Below, one piece after another: positions 34,395-44,006 of a stretch of DNA of 64,000 nt. The notes under the pieces were generated by a model that saw only the letters and a program-made list of their open reading frames with translations, did not search any database and was not told the DNA's origin. The stretch comes from Planctomycetaceae bacterium (GTDB lineage: Bacteria; Planctomycetota; Planctomycetia; Pirellulales; Pirellulaceae), in the NCBI GenBank assembly GCA_018660825.1, contig JABJJO010000150.1:1-64000 (forward strand). Direction: 5' to 3'. The position numbers and the translations under genes were made by a program. The number at the start of each line of letters is the position of its first letter. Positions within the stretch are counted from its first letter, which is position 1.

Positions 34395-36935
34395 TTACAT
34401 CCCGCTACACAACATGACCGTTTCCACCCACTCCCGCCAGCGAAATAAGTCGACATTTTCCAAGCTCCCGGTTCTCGCGATGGGCACAGGGATACGTTGC
34501 TGGGATTCCCCAATTTGTGCTTCGACGGATAAACGACCGCTAACATCATAATAAAAAACAAGACCGATGGGAGTTTTCGCTGGCAAATTGGGGGGCAAAT
34601 TGTCGACGACGCATTTACCCAAATCAACACACTCATCTGGGTTGGCGCTTTCACCCTCGATTAGCGGTATTAGCAAATTTTGCTGATTGTCCTGATGCGT
34701 CTTCAAGATTTTTCTAATTTTAACCGGCCGCCTTGTGTCCTTAGGTAACACGATCGCATTGACGCGATCCCCAGTATTAACATTTGTTCCGAGCATCCCC
34801 AACGCTCGTGCGGTCACTGCCTCTACCTTTACACTTGGCGTCTCACCCGCGAGTATCGATTGCCGAATGCCCGCGAAAATCGCTGCGCCGTTCGCCACCG
34901 CTGATTCAGGCATTGACGCGATCGTCGCTTCAGGAAAACAACTCTCTACAATTTGTTTTACCATCGGCATCGAACTCGCGCCACCCGCTAACAACACTTT
35001 AGCTACATCTGATACTTGCAAATCCGCTGAGGCAACAACTCCGTCAATTATATCGCGTATTCTCTCTAGTAAGTCAACTGCCAATTCCTCGAGTTTCGCG
35101 CGGGTCAAAGTGACTGTCGTCGCCTTCGCCTTACCAGGAATCGTCACCAGAAGTTTAATTGTCTCAACTTCACCCAAACGTTCGCGAGCCCCTTTACAGC
35201 CTCGCATCAATTGCCGCGATTGTAACTCGTGATCGCGGGGGTCATATCCATAGGTCGCAACGAGCCCTTCACCTATCAAGTCCAATAGCAACTCATCGAA
35301 ATTGACACCGCCCAAATGCGCGTCGCCTTCACTCGATAACACGGTTAACACCCCATCGCCACACACCATCGCCGCGACATCTAACTTGCCAGCGCCAAGA
35401 TCCACGACAACTATTGTTTCGGCCTCCGCAGGCACAACACCGTCATAGAACGCCAAGGCACTCGCCACCGACTCATCGACTAGTTCCACGAGATCTAACC
35501 CAGCGATTTCAACGGCGTGTTGCATCGTTTCTCGACACACGGCGTCGAAGGTTGTTGGCACCGCCAATACTAGCTGCTTACACTGACCAACCACTCGTTG
35601 TACATCACTCGCCAACTTCGCTACCAACAAAGCAGCCAGTACAGAGGGTGGGTAGGACTGGCCTCCGATAGGGCCTGGGTACTTGGCTCGGCCCACATAC
35701 CGTTTTATCTCCTCACCAATACAATCTAAATTTTCACTACATCGTTCTACCGCCTTTTTGCCAATCGCGGTATCCATCGGGTCCACGATCAATACTGTGC
35801 TCGGTGTAAATGCGTCGCCGTCTGCATCAAGTACCGATTGACACATACCGCTCGTATTAACCCACGACACCCGGCATTTTTCGGTGCCGAAATCAACACC
35901 GACGGGGTAAGACTGCGTCAAATTTGCGCGGTATAGTTCTTCGCTAAAACTAGCGACATCATCGTCGTCGTTAGCCGCGAGTTCCTGTAATTCATTGCGA
36001 AACTCTAAAAGCGATGAATAACGATGAGCAGGATTTTTCGCGAGCATTTTTGCCAGTATGGTATCAACCCATGTGGGAATCTCCGGATTGGCCGCAGATA
36101 CTGACGGGATAGGCTTATTCGCATGTGCCATTAACGTCTGAATCATATCCCCTTGGTACAACGACTTACCGGTCAACAAATAGTAAAACGTGCAGCCCAG
36201 GCTATAGATATCACACCGGTGATCGACTGTATGGGGATCCTTCGCCTGCTCCGGCGACATATAATTGACCGTCCCCATGATCACGCCACTTTTTGTCAAC
36301 TCTTCTTCCGGCTGGTTACCGATCCGAGCCGTTCCCATGTCAAGCAATTTCACTTCACCGTCTACGTCAAGCATTAGATTGCTCGGTTTGATGTCACGGT
36401 GCACCATCCCACGATCGTGAGCATACTGTAACCCCACAGACGCTTGTTGAATGTACTCCATTCCCTTTTCCAGGTTAAACGGGCCGTGTTCCTTGACGAT
36501 CGCCGAAAGAGCCTGGCCGTCGACAAACTCCATTACCAGAAAATGTACGCCAGATTGCTCTCCCGCATCAAAGGCCGTAACTATATTTGGATGAAATAAC
36601 TGCGCGGCGGCCTTAACTTCTTGTCGAAACCGTTGAACCGCTTCAGGGTGCTTCATCATATTTGGTGGCAACACCTTCAGTGCCACTACGCGATCCATCC
36701 GGCTATGTCGTGCTTTAAACACCGTGCCCATTCCGCCGGCACCGATTTTTTTAAGTAGTACATAGTCCCCCAAAACCGGCAGCCTAGGCGACGCCTCATC
36801 GTCCCGCTCGGCCGTCGTGCCCACAGACGTTTCATCATCGTCGGTGTTATCACTTAGCGTTTCTGGCGCAGGAGCATGAAACCGAGTCTGATCCGGGTCT
36901 TCTAAGGCGTCGTCCTCAATTGGCTCGTCAGTCAC
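34395..36935 (-). CDS. Ser/Thr protein kinase fused to a lidless Hsp70 module
   Basis: 846 residues. Residues 1-54 are acidic. The kinase (about 55-320) has GAGGMG (65-70), Lys87, HRDIKPSN (179-186), DMG (199-201) and MSPEQ, all needed for activity. Residues 343-690 form an Hsp70 nucleotide-binding domain: phosphate-1 GVDFGTEK (346-353), LVELVDESVASALAF (481-), phosphate-2 DLGAGKLD (512-519), adenosine GGASSMPMV (651-). Residues about 710-805 match the beta substrate-binding domain (DNQ at 749-751, IEGES, LGK). There is no helical lid. The catalytic Lys70 and Thr199 of DnaK align with Val396 and Lys517, so ATP hydrolysis is doubtful. Most likely a peptide-sensing or client-regulated kinase; function untested. 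Confidence 0.93.
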   Translation of the reverse strand: MTDEPIEDDALEDPDQTRFHAPAPETLSDNTDDDETSVGTTAERDDEASPRLPVLGDYVLLKKIGAGGMGTVFKARHSRMDRVVALKVLPPNMMKHPEAVQRFRQEVKAAAQLFHPNIVTAFDAGEQSGVHFLVMEFVDGQALSAIVKEHGPFNLEKGMEYIQQASVGLQYAHDRGMVHRDIKPSNLMLDVDGEVKLLDMGTARIGNQPEEELTKSGVIMGTVNYMSPEQAKDPHTVDHRCDIYSLGCTFYYLLTGKSLYQGDMIQTLMAHANKPIPSVSAANPEIPTWVDTILAKMLAKNPAHRYSSLLEFRNELQELAANDDDDVASFSEELYRANLTQSYPVGVDFGTEKCRVSWVNTSGMCQSVLDADGDAFTPSTVLIVDPMDTAIGKKAVERCSENLDCIGEEIKRYVGRAKYPGPIGGQSYPPSVLAALLVAKLASDVQRVVGQCKQLVLAVPTTFDAVCRETMQHAVEIAGLDLVELVDESVASALAFYDGVVPAEAETIVVVDLGAGKLDVAAMVCGDGVLTVLSSEGDAHLGGVNFDELLLDLIGEGLVATYGYDPRDHELQSRQLMRGCKGARERLGEVETIKLLVTIPGKAKATTVTLTRAKLEELAVDLLERIRDIIDGVVASADLQVSDVAKVLLAGGASSMPMVKQIVESCFPEATIASMPESAVANGAAIFAGIRQSILAGETPSVKVEAVTARALGMLGTNVNTGDRVNAIVLPKDTRRPVKIRKILKTHQDNQQNLLIPLIEGESANPDECVDLGKCVVDNLPPNLPAKTPIGLVFYYDVSGRLSVEAQIGESQQRIPVPIARTGSLENVDLFRWREWVETVMLCSGM

Positions 36936-36976
36936 TGATTGATGCCTCCAATAGGTTGCGGCAGGTGAAAACTCGT

Positions 36977-39445
36977 CTACGCGATCGCGATGACACGCAA
37001 CCGCAAACTGTTAAATACAACTATTAGGCTTGAACAGGCCATCGCGCCAGCCGCCATCCTAGGTTGGATTTCAATTCCTACCGACACAAAACACCCAGCT
37101 GCAATGGGTATCAATGTAACATTATACAAAAAAGCCCAAAAGATGTTTTGTAGTATTATATTCCTTGTCCGATTGGATAAACGAATCGCTCGAGAAATCC
37201 CCCTCAATCCCGGTTTTAGCAGCACAATATCCGCTACCTCTGTCGCCAAATTTGCCCCTCTTGCTACTGCAATGCCCACATCCGCCGCAACGAGTGCAAT
37301 CGCGTCATTCACACCGTCACCGACCATCACAACAACGTTTCCCGTTGACTGTTTCTCCCGCACCAGTTTAACCTTATCCTCTGGTGCTAATCCAGCATGA
37401 ACATATTCAATTCCCACCCTGAACGCAACGTCATCTGCAATCCGTTGATTATCTCCAGTGGCCAGCATAACTTCTAACGACCCGCTCGTATCAACTTTGA
37501 CTCTGTCTATGTCCGCCTTTACACCAGGCAACAATTTCGCATCAAATTCAAAAATACCGGCAAATTCTCCATCTATTCCAACATAAGTGGAACCATTACT
37601 TTTTTGGGTAATCGTGCAAGACTCGAACGACTCACCAACTTGCGCCTCTACAAAATGCTTGGTGCCAATGGCAATTTGGTGGCCTTGTACCAAGCCAGAA
37701 ATCCCACCTCCTAAAACATGCTTAACGTCGCTTGCTGATTTCGCTGCCACATCCGCTCGGTTTCCATACGCCACAATGGCTAACGCCAAGGGATGATTAC
37801 ATTGTTTTTCAACGGCGACGATCATAGCAAGCACTTCGCCGTGCGCGTAAGTTTTTCTAGTGTCAATTAAGTCAAATGCCTTAACAGATATATCGCTAGC
37901 GGTAATCGTCCCAGTTTTGTCCAAAATCAAAGTCGTAACAGCGCCTAATTTCTCCATTACCAACGGGTTTGCGAACAATATCCCTTCGCGCACACTGCGA
38001 ACTGACATTACTAACAATGCCACCGGTGTGGCTAAACCAAGCGCGCATGGACAAGCGACCACTAATACCGATACGGCGTATTTCCATGCATTCTGCGCGT
38101 AACCCTCGGGTGCACCATGTCCAATGACCATCCATGCCACTAGGGTAACCAACGCTATGGCCAACAATCCTGGGACAAACCGTTGCACAATGCTGTCCGC
38201 TAGGGTTTGCAAGGGGATCTGGCTTTCCAGACCCTTCTCAAGAACTTGCGTCATTTTATGTAAGCGGTTGTCCGCTGGAGCCACGTCAACTTCGAGCGTA
38301 AGTAAATCAGTTCCGTTTACCGACCCTCCAAATACACGATCACCTCCACTCACGGCCCTTGGCGTGGACTCGCCTGTTAACCAAGATTGATTGACGGCTG
38401 ATTCACCACTGACAATTTTTCCGTCGGTTGGGACAACTTCACCTGGCCGTACAATGATTCGGTCGTTCACAACCAATTCGGAGGTAGGTACATCCTGCGT
38501 CTCATCACCGACAAGTAAGTGTGAGGTCTCGCAATTCATCACGTCAACCTTCGCGAATTCCTCCACGGTCGTTTGACGAGCTCGCACTTCAATCCATTTT
38601 CCAAAACTAACGAATGCCAAGATCATGGGCGCATCCATCAGCAAATGCGTTCCCGCCTCTTGAAAAACGAGTCCGCCTAAATACGCCGCCGTTGTCCCTA
38701 TGGCAATTAGCGTATCCATGTTTGATGCTCCCACTAGCGCCAACTTGAACGCATTTTTTAAGTAAATACCGCCGACCAGAACTTGCACACTAGTCGCAAT
38801 GAACACCGCGAACCACCAATGCTCTGCTGGACTTAATTGCAGTTGCTTTAAAGCAAACAACAGGCCAACGCCGACACCTGAAACCAACCACCGCTGTAGC
38901 CACATACTCTGATTCGAAGCATTTTCCGCGCGCAGCCGACGCAACACATCGTGCGGAGAAGAAATCAATTCAGCAGCATAACCTCGCTGAGTCAGCGCAT
39001 TCAGAATCGACGACGACCTAACATTGCTGTGCGAGATGACCGCTTGCCCCGTTATTAGACTTACGGATACGGAATTGACACCTGAGATACCCCGTATCGC
39101 ATCCCTGACAATAGTTACGCAACTACCACAGTGCATACCGGTAACGGTTACCCGAGTTATTCCCTCTAGTATTGTCGATTCCCCTTCCACTCCAGTAAAT
39201 ACGCCCTCTATTTCAACTGGACCGTCTGGGATTGCGTCTTTGGTCACGCATTCTGTTAACGCGTCATCGAAACAAGCAACCAGCGTTGCAGTATCAATCG
39301 AATCATCATCGCAATATACGAACACCTGCGCTGTCGACTCGATGAACGAAATCTCGACGACACCGCGCAAATCCCGTAGTGCCTTTTCAATGGCGACTGC
39401 GTTATAATAGTCAACGATTTGCTTATCTAATTCGATTACTTTCAT
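36977..39445 (-). CDS. copA: Copper-transporting P1B-type ATPase
   Basis: 822 residues from the ATG at 39445. The N-terminal segment (residues 1-80) is a degenerate heavy-metal-associated fold without CxxC. The second HMA domain has GMHCGSC (C106, C109). Eight membrane helices surround the CPCALG motif in helix 6. P-type motifs are TGES, DKTGTIT, the CNHPLA (HP locus), GDGVNDAIAL. The final helices carry NVTLIPIAAG and MACSSLIVVFNSLRL, which fit the YN and M-x-SS signatures of Cu+ ATPases. It should export Cu+ across the inner membrane. The kinase-Hsp70 gene starts 41 bases downstream, so they probably form one transcript. Confidence 0.95.
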   Translation of the reverse strand: MKVIELDKQIVDYYNAVAIEKALRDLRGVVEISFIESTAQVFVYCDDDSIDTATLVACFDDALTECVTKDAIPDGPVEIEGVFTGVEGESTILEGITRVTVTGMHCGSCVTIVRDAIRGISGVNSVSVSLITGQAVISHSNVRSSSILNALTQRGYAAELISSPHDVLRRLRAENASNQSMWLQRWLVSGVGVGLLFALKQLQLSPAEHWWFAVFIATSVQVLVGGIYLKNAFKLALVGASNMDTLIAIGTTAAYLGGLVFQEAGTHLLMDAPMILAFVSFGKWIEVRARQTTVEEFAKVDVMNCETSHLLVGDETQDVPTSELVVNDRIIVRPGEVVPTDGKIVSGESAVNQSWLTGESTPRAVSGGDRVFGGSVNGTDLLTLEVDVAPADNRLHKMTQVLEKGLESQIPLQTLADSIVQRFVPGLLAIALVTLVAWMVIGHGAPEGYAQNAWKYAVSVLVVACPCALGLATPVALLVMSVRSVREGILFANPLVMEKLGAVTTLILDKTGTITASDISVKAFDLIDTRKTYAHGEVLAMIVAVEKQCNHPLALAIVAYGNRADVAAKSASDVKHVLGGGISGLVQGHQIAIGTKHFVEAQVGESFESCTITQKSNGSTYVGIDGEFAGIFEFDAKLLPGVKADIDRVKVDTSGSLEVMLATGDNQRIADDVAFRVGIEYVHAGLAPEDKVKLVREKQSTGNVVVMVGDGVNDAIALVAADVGIAVARGANLATEVADIVLLKPGLRGISRAIRLSNRTRNIILQNIFWAFLYNVTLIPIAAGCFVSVGIEIQPRMAAGAMACSSLIVVFNSLRLRVIAIA

Positions 39446-39483
39446 GACTTGATCTATCAACAATAAGACAAAACCAACCAGCT

Positions 39484-40707
39484 ATGCGGAAACAAACTAC
39501 AGAAGTCATCGCCATCGGTGACGAATTAAGCACCGGACAACGACTTGATACCAACAGCCATTGGCTCAGTAACCAATTGACCAATATGGGCCTATCTGTG
39601 CAATACCATAGCACAGTTGCCGACGACGTAAATGCAATCACTGACGTCATTCGCACGGCAAAAAATCGCTCTAATTTCATCCTAATTACCGGTGGCTTAG
39701 GTCCAACCGCGGATGATCTAACACGCGAAGCACTCGCGGCGGCCGTTGACCAACCGCTCATCGAAAATCCAGAAGCATTGCAACACATTATCAACTTGTT
39801 TAAGCGGCGTAGTCGCGAGATGGCGCCCAACAACCGCAGACAAGCGTTGCTCCCTCAAAACGCCACACTTATTCACAACGACGAAGGAACCGCACCTGGC
39901 GTCGATATCATAATCGCTTCGAGCGAACACAGAGCCCGAGTGTTTTGCCTGCCAGGAGTTCCAGCAGAAATGAAGTTGATGTTCAATTCGCATATAATTC
40001 CAGCAATTCGCCAAGACATGCCGGGTACGCCTCAAATCACTCGTCAGTACGTTGTAAAGACCTTTGGTATGGGTGAAAGCAATCTCGAACACAAACTGCC
40101 GCAGGTTTTCCAACGCGCCCGCTCGCCGATCGTTGGAATTACCGCCAGTCATGCCACCATTACCCTACGGTTCCAAATCACCGCTGCCACCGACGAACAA
40201 TGCCAAGAATTAGCACAACCGACACTGGATGAGATCGTCAACACTCTCGGGGATGTCGTATTCGCAAATCACGAGGTCGAACTAGGAACCAAGGTATGTC
40301 AATTGCTCGTCCAAAACGAGGAAACAGTGGCGACTTGGGAATGTGGTACCCAAGGTCAGGTCGCAACCATGCTACACGCTCCTCTTTACCCAGCACTTGT
40401 CGTCTCCCGCTTCAACTTGGCCACCGACGGATTCCCATTCACCCACGACGCAACCGCTGTAAAGCTAACGAACTTAGCAACAAGTTTTCAAAGGGAAACG
40501 GGCGCCACCTATGCCATGCTTGTAGGGCCTGTGCGGCGGTCAGATCAATCAGCAGCGGTGGTACCGCGGTTTGATGTTGCCATCGCCGACAGAAAGGGAA
40601 GTAGTGTGCAGACGCATGATTTCACTGGGCACCCGGATATTTTATTAACCAAAGCCGCAAAACAAGCGATAAACCAATTGCGCCTTTACATGAAGATTGC
40701 ACAATAA
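39484..40707 (+). CDS. cinA: CinA-like protein with a degenerate second domain
   Basis: 407 residues. The N-terminal MoCF domain has GDELSTGQRLDTNSHWLS, ITGGLGPTADDLTREA, and CLPGVPAEMKLMF, standard for CinA. The C-terminal domain (about 265-407) should be the PncC-like nicotinamide-nucleotide deamidase, whose motif is AESCTGG. Here it reads VATWECGTQGQVATML, so the catalytic Ser and the Thr-Gly-Gly order are lost. It could thus have only ADP-ribose pyrophosphatase-like activity. Bases between it and copA (39446-39483) are a 38-base divergent spacer. It is cytoplasmic. Confidence 0.88.
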   Translation: MRKQTTEVIAIGDELSTGQRLDTNSHWLSNQLTNMGLSVQYHSTVADDVNAITDVIRTAKNRSNFILITGGLGPTADDLTREALAAAVDQPLIENPEALQHIINLFKRRSREMAPNNRRQALLPQNATLIHNDEGTAPGVDIIIASSEHRARVFCLPGVPAEMKLMFNSHIIPAIRQDMPGTPQITRQYVVKTFGMGESNLEHKLPQVFQRARSPIVGITASHATITLRFQITAATDEQCQELAQPTLDEIVNTLGDVVFANHEVELGTKVCQLLVQNEETVATWECGTQGQVATMLHAPLYPALVVSRFNLATDGFPFTHDATAVKLTNLATSFQRETGATYAMLVGPVRRSDQSAAVVPRFDVAIADRKGSSVQTHDFTGHPDILLTKAAKQAINQLRLYMKIAQ

Positions 40708-40785
40708 ACGTCGATATCCCGCACCCGTTGCGACGATTGCGGCACGGCCACATGTTGTGGAGCGTTGTTGGCGAAAACGACCGTT

Positions 40786-43700
40786 CTATTTTTCTGTTGC
40801 GTCAACTGCCACGTCAGCAACCACGGGTGCTAGGAAAGTTACGATTGACTTTCCATCATCCGACCAGATCCGCACAACGCTGTCTTGACCGCCAGCAACG
40901 ATTGTCTTTCCATCAGCACTCACGCCAACGTTGTAGACGTAATCTGTCGCACCGGACAACGCTCGTACGTTGCCACCGTTGTCGGCCCGCTTGATATGTA
41001 CGTTTTTATCACCGCAAGACGCGACAACATTAACTGACAGTCCAGCAAATTGAATTGACGTAACCTCCTTAGCAAAACCACTAATCGTCCGTTGTTGATC
41101 GCCCGTACGGAAATCCCATAGTTTAATCACCTTGTCCGCACCTGCACTCGCCAATTGCCGCCCATCGGCACTCCAACCTACGCCAAGTACGTGATGTGTG
41201 TGCCCTTCAAATGCCCGCACAAATTCGCCATCAGACACTTGAAACACCTTAACAAAACGATCCGCACCACAAGTCGCAATATGCAGTCCATCAACTGAAA
41301 AACGAGCCGAAAAAATCGTGTCGGAGTGCGGGTCTTTAAACGACCGGATAAGTTTTCCATCCGCGACGCTGAAAATACTTAATTCTCCATTACGCGACGG
41401 TTCACCGCCTCCTGCTGCTAACAACTTACCATCACCACTAAAGTCAATCGCGGTCACTCTGTCCGTAAACACGCTTGCCCCGGTTTCTGAATCAATCGCC
41501 CTTGCCAATTTCCATTCGGAAATCGTTGACCACACCACGGCTGTCTTGTCTTGATGCAAAATCGCAACATTATCGCCTAGTGAAACTATCGCCTGTGACG
41601 CTGATTTCCCCTGGTATACTGAAATCGCGGCACCGTTCGTTGCATCAAAACTGGCTACAAAATGGTCCAACCCTCCGACAATCACTTGGGTCCCGTCCGT
41701 CGTGAAACTGACACTCGTATACCCTTGGTCGCCCTTCCCTAACTCTGCGGTTGCTTTCTCAGATTCATCCTTCGCTAACTTCGCGGCCGCCTCCTCCGAT
41801 TTATGCGCGGCGTCGTAACCCACAATCGAATCGGCTGCGTTAGTCACGGCCTTCTCTGCTCGCATGACACTACGCTTAGACGCCGCTAGAGTTCTATCTG
41901 CTGCAGCCTTCTCATCCTTTGCTTTTTGTGCAATTGGTACAGCCTTCTTTTGAGCAGCCTCAGCAGCTTTATGATCTGCGATCGCTTTGACTGCCGCTGC
42001 GTCGGCCGTCTTTTTATTTTCAACTGCCGCTTTAGAGGCTTCTGTCTTGCTCGCGATTTCAGCTGTCACTTTATCAACGTCCGCTTGTGCTACTTTTTTC
42101 TTTTCCTCATCCTCGCCCGCCGCCTTCAGGGCTGTTTGCGCTTTGATCAATGATTCCTGCGCGATTTTGACCGCCGCTGCCGTGTCGGTGACGCCTGTCT
42201 CCGCCGTCTTTTTAGCCGCGTCGCCATTAGTCTTAGTTTCAACTGCTTTTGCCAACGCTTCGTCTGCAGCCTTAAGGTCTGCGACGGGTTTAACTTCTGC
42301 TTCAGATTTAGCCTTGAGCGCCTCTTCTGCTTTTGTAAGTGCCTCTTTGACTTTCGTAAGATTGTCATCTTCCGACTTCTTGCGAGCATTGGCGGCGTCC
42401 AAGTCTTTCTTCGCCAACGCGCTGCGTGCAGCGGCCAAAGTACTAGCCCGACCGACCTTCGCTACATCTGTTTTAGCACGGTAATCACCACTCATTGAAG
42501 CAATCGCCTTACCGTCGGCGACGTTCCACAACTTAGCGGTTTTATCACTGCTCACAGAAGCGAGCTTGTCGCCGGTGGCGTTAACAGCAATGGCCGAGAT
42601 TGCGCCACCATGGGTAATCGCACGAATTTGTGCTCCTGTGGTGACATTCCAAATACGTACTGTCTTGTCAACGCTACCCGAAGCCAATTTCTCTGGCGCG
42701 TTAGAAAAACCGGCAAGCGAAGTAATTCGACCCGCGTGGCCTTTGAGTTCTTTGAGCGGCGGTTCAATTTCCGCGGTCGCCTCACCCTCTTTAGCTTCCA
42801 CCACCGCAGGACTTTTTACGTTCCACAGGCGCACAATATTATCCTCGCCGGCACTCGCGACTACCGTACCACCTGACACAAGTGCTACGGCATTGACGAC
42901 TGCTGGCGTTGTAATTGCGCGCACTTCCGTTAGCCCCGCGACATCCCAGACTTTGACCGTCTTATCCGCCCCCCCACTGACTATTTGATTACCGTCCGCA
43001 GCGAACGCCAACCCACGCACACCTCCTGCATGGGCAGCCGTGTTAGCGACAAACTTATTTTCCGCGACGTTCAGAATCTGTAACGAACCATCCTCAAACC
43101 CGATGCCCAATAATTTGCCGTCTGCAGTTTTGGCAACGGATGTAGGAACAGCAGATAACGCTGGAAGCGTAAATGCAATCCGATTATCATGGCGTTGCCA
43201 TATTTTCAAGGTGCGGTAGCCACCAGCTGCCACCATTGTACCGTCTGGACTGAAAGCAATCGATTGAACGATGTCCATGAAGGCAACGCCGGGGGAATCA
43301 TACACCCCAGATTCCATGATGGCGGGATCCGACAGTCGCCCTATTTCTGTGCGTGAAGGTATGTGATAAATAAATACCTGATTTGCTCGACCAGCAGCGG
43401 CATATTGTCCATCCGCACTAATCGCTACGGAATAAATTGGATTAACGCCCGCTGGCAGTGGCTGCCATTTTACTGGACCACGTGTTCCCAGAACTTCACC
43501 CTTCGCTCCCTGGTCAATCCAAAGTTTAATAAGACCGAGTTCCTTAGGCGTGAGACTTTTCGCGCCGACGTCGTTGTCATCTGGTGGCATATATGATTCT
43601 TGTGCACGCGAGGCAAGCTTAATGAGAAGACTCTCGGAACCCTTCCCTGCGACGATCGCAGGACCGTCAATCCCACCCACACGAAGTGTCGCAGGGGTTT

Positions 43701-43923
43701 CCATAATAAGACCGCTCTCCGCTTCAGCGGCGTTATGGCAGGCCAGACAGTTACGCCGTAAAATAGGTAAGATTTCTTTTTCGAAATCCACATCATCTTT
43801 TCTATTAATCTCAGTTATTTCAATTGCTTCGTCTTCTGCAGTTGAGAAACCACCCGAACTCAAATAGCACCCCATAAAAAGGGAAACAAATACGTAGCGG
43901 CGTGTTGCAACAATTAGGTTCAT
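40786..43923 (-). CDS. PSCyt1 + WD40 protein with central coiled-coil insert
   Basis: 1045 residues. A signal peptide or anchor (1-29) is followed by a PSCyt1 heme c domain with CLACH (C59-C62-H63) and GPAIVAGKGSESLLIKL, MPP and a KLWIDQGA ending. WD40 repeats follow in two blocks: about 145-480 (VAISADGQYAAAG, IVSGGADKTVKVWDV, LASGSVDKTVRIWNV) and about 735-1035 (ISFTTDG, IATCGADRFVKVF, LASAGADKVIKLWDF). Between them, residues about 482-728 are Ala/Lys/Glu-rich coiled coil. A split propeller joined by a long coil is unusual. The PPC protein gene 83 bases upstream on the same strand is probably its partner. Confidence 0.9.
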   Translation of the reverse strand: MNLIVATRRYVFVSLFMGCYLSSGGFSTAEDEAIEITEINRKDDVDFEKEILPILRRNCLACHNAAEAESGLIMETPATLRVGGIDGPAIVAGKGSESLLIKLASRAQESYMPPDDNDVGAKSLTPKELGLIKLWIDQGAKGEVLGTRGPVKWQPLPAGVNPIYSVAISADGQYAAAGRANQVFIYHIPSRTEIGRLSDPAIMESGVYDSPGVAFMDIVQSIAFSPDGTMVAAGGYRTLKIWQRHDNRIAFTLPALSAVPTSVAKTADGKLLGIGFEDGSLQILNVAENKFVANTAAHAGGVRGLAFAADGNQIVSGGADKTVKVWDVAGLTEVRAITTPAVVNAVALVSGGTVVASAGEDNIVRLWNVKSPAVVEAKEGEATAEIEPPLKELKGHAGRITSLAGFSNAPEKLASGSVDKTVRIWNVTTGAQIRAITHGGAISAIAVNATGDKLASVSSDKTAKLWNVADGKAIASMSGDYRAKTDVAKVGRASTLAAARSALAKKDLDAANARKKSEDDNLTKVKEALTKAEEALKAKSEAEVKPVADLKAADEALAKAVETKTNGDAAKKTAETGVTDTAAAVKIAQESLIKAQTALKAAGEDEEKKKVAQADVDKVTAEIASKTEASKAAVENKKTADAAAVKAIADHKAAEAAQKKAVPIAQKAKDEKAAADRTLAASKRSVMRAEKAVTNAADSIVGYDAAHKSEEAAAKLAKDESEKATAELGKGDQGYTSVSFTTDGTQVIVGGLDHFVASFDATNGAAISVYQGKSASQAIVSLGDNVAILHQDKTAVVWSTISEWKLARAIDSETGASVFTDRVTAIDFSGDGKLLAAGGGEPSRNGELSIFSVADGKLIRSFKDPHSDTIFSARFSVDGLHIATCGADRFVKVFQVSDGEFVRAFEGHTHHVLGVGWSADGRQLASAGADKVIKLWDFRTGDQQRTISGFAKEVTSIQFAGLSVNVVASCGDKNVHIKRADNGGNVRALSGATDYVYNVGVSADGKTIVAGGQDSVVRIWSDDGKSIVTFLAPVVADVAVDATEK

Positions 43924-44006
43924 GGTTTTTATTTCCTTGGATGGCGTTTGTTTGTATGCCTCGGTTATTCGAGATAATTCAATTGAACAATAGTTATGGA
44001 TGACGA

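Noticed and set aside
34735-35232. 165-codon plus-strand frame
   Set aside because: It is antisense to the Hsp70 part of the kinase fusion, whose protein shows strong family conservation.
41987-42484. 165-codon Ala/Ser-rich plus-strand frame
   Set aside because: It is the antisense of the Ala/Lys coiled coil of the WD40 gene, where codon bias keeps the opposite frame open. It has no own ribosome-binding site or motif.
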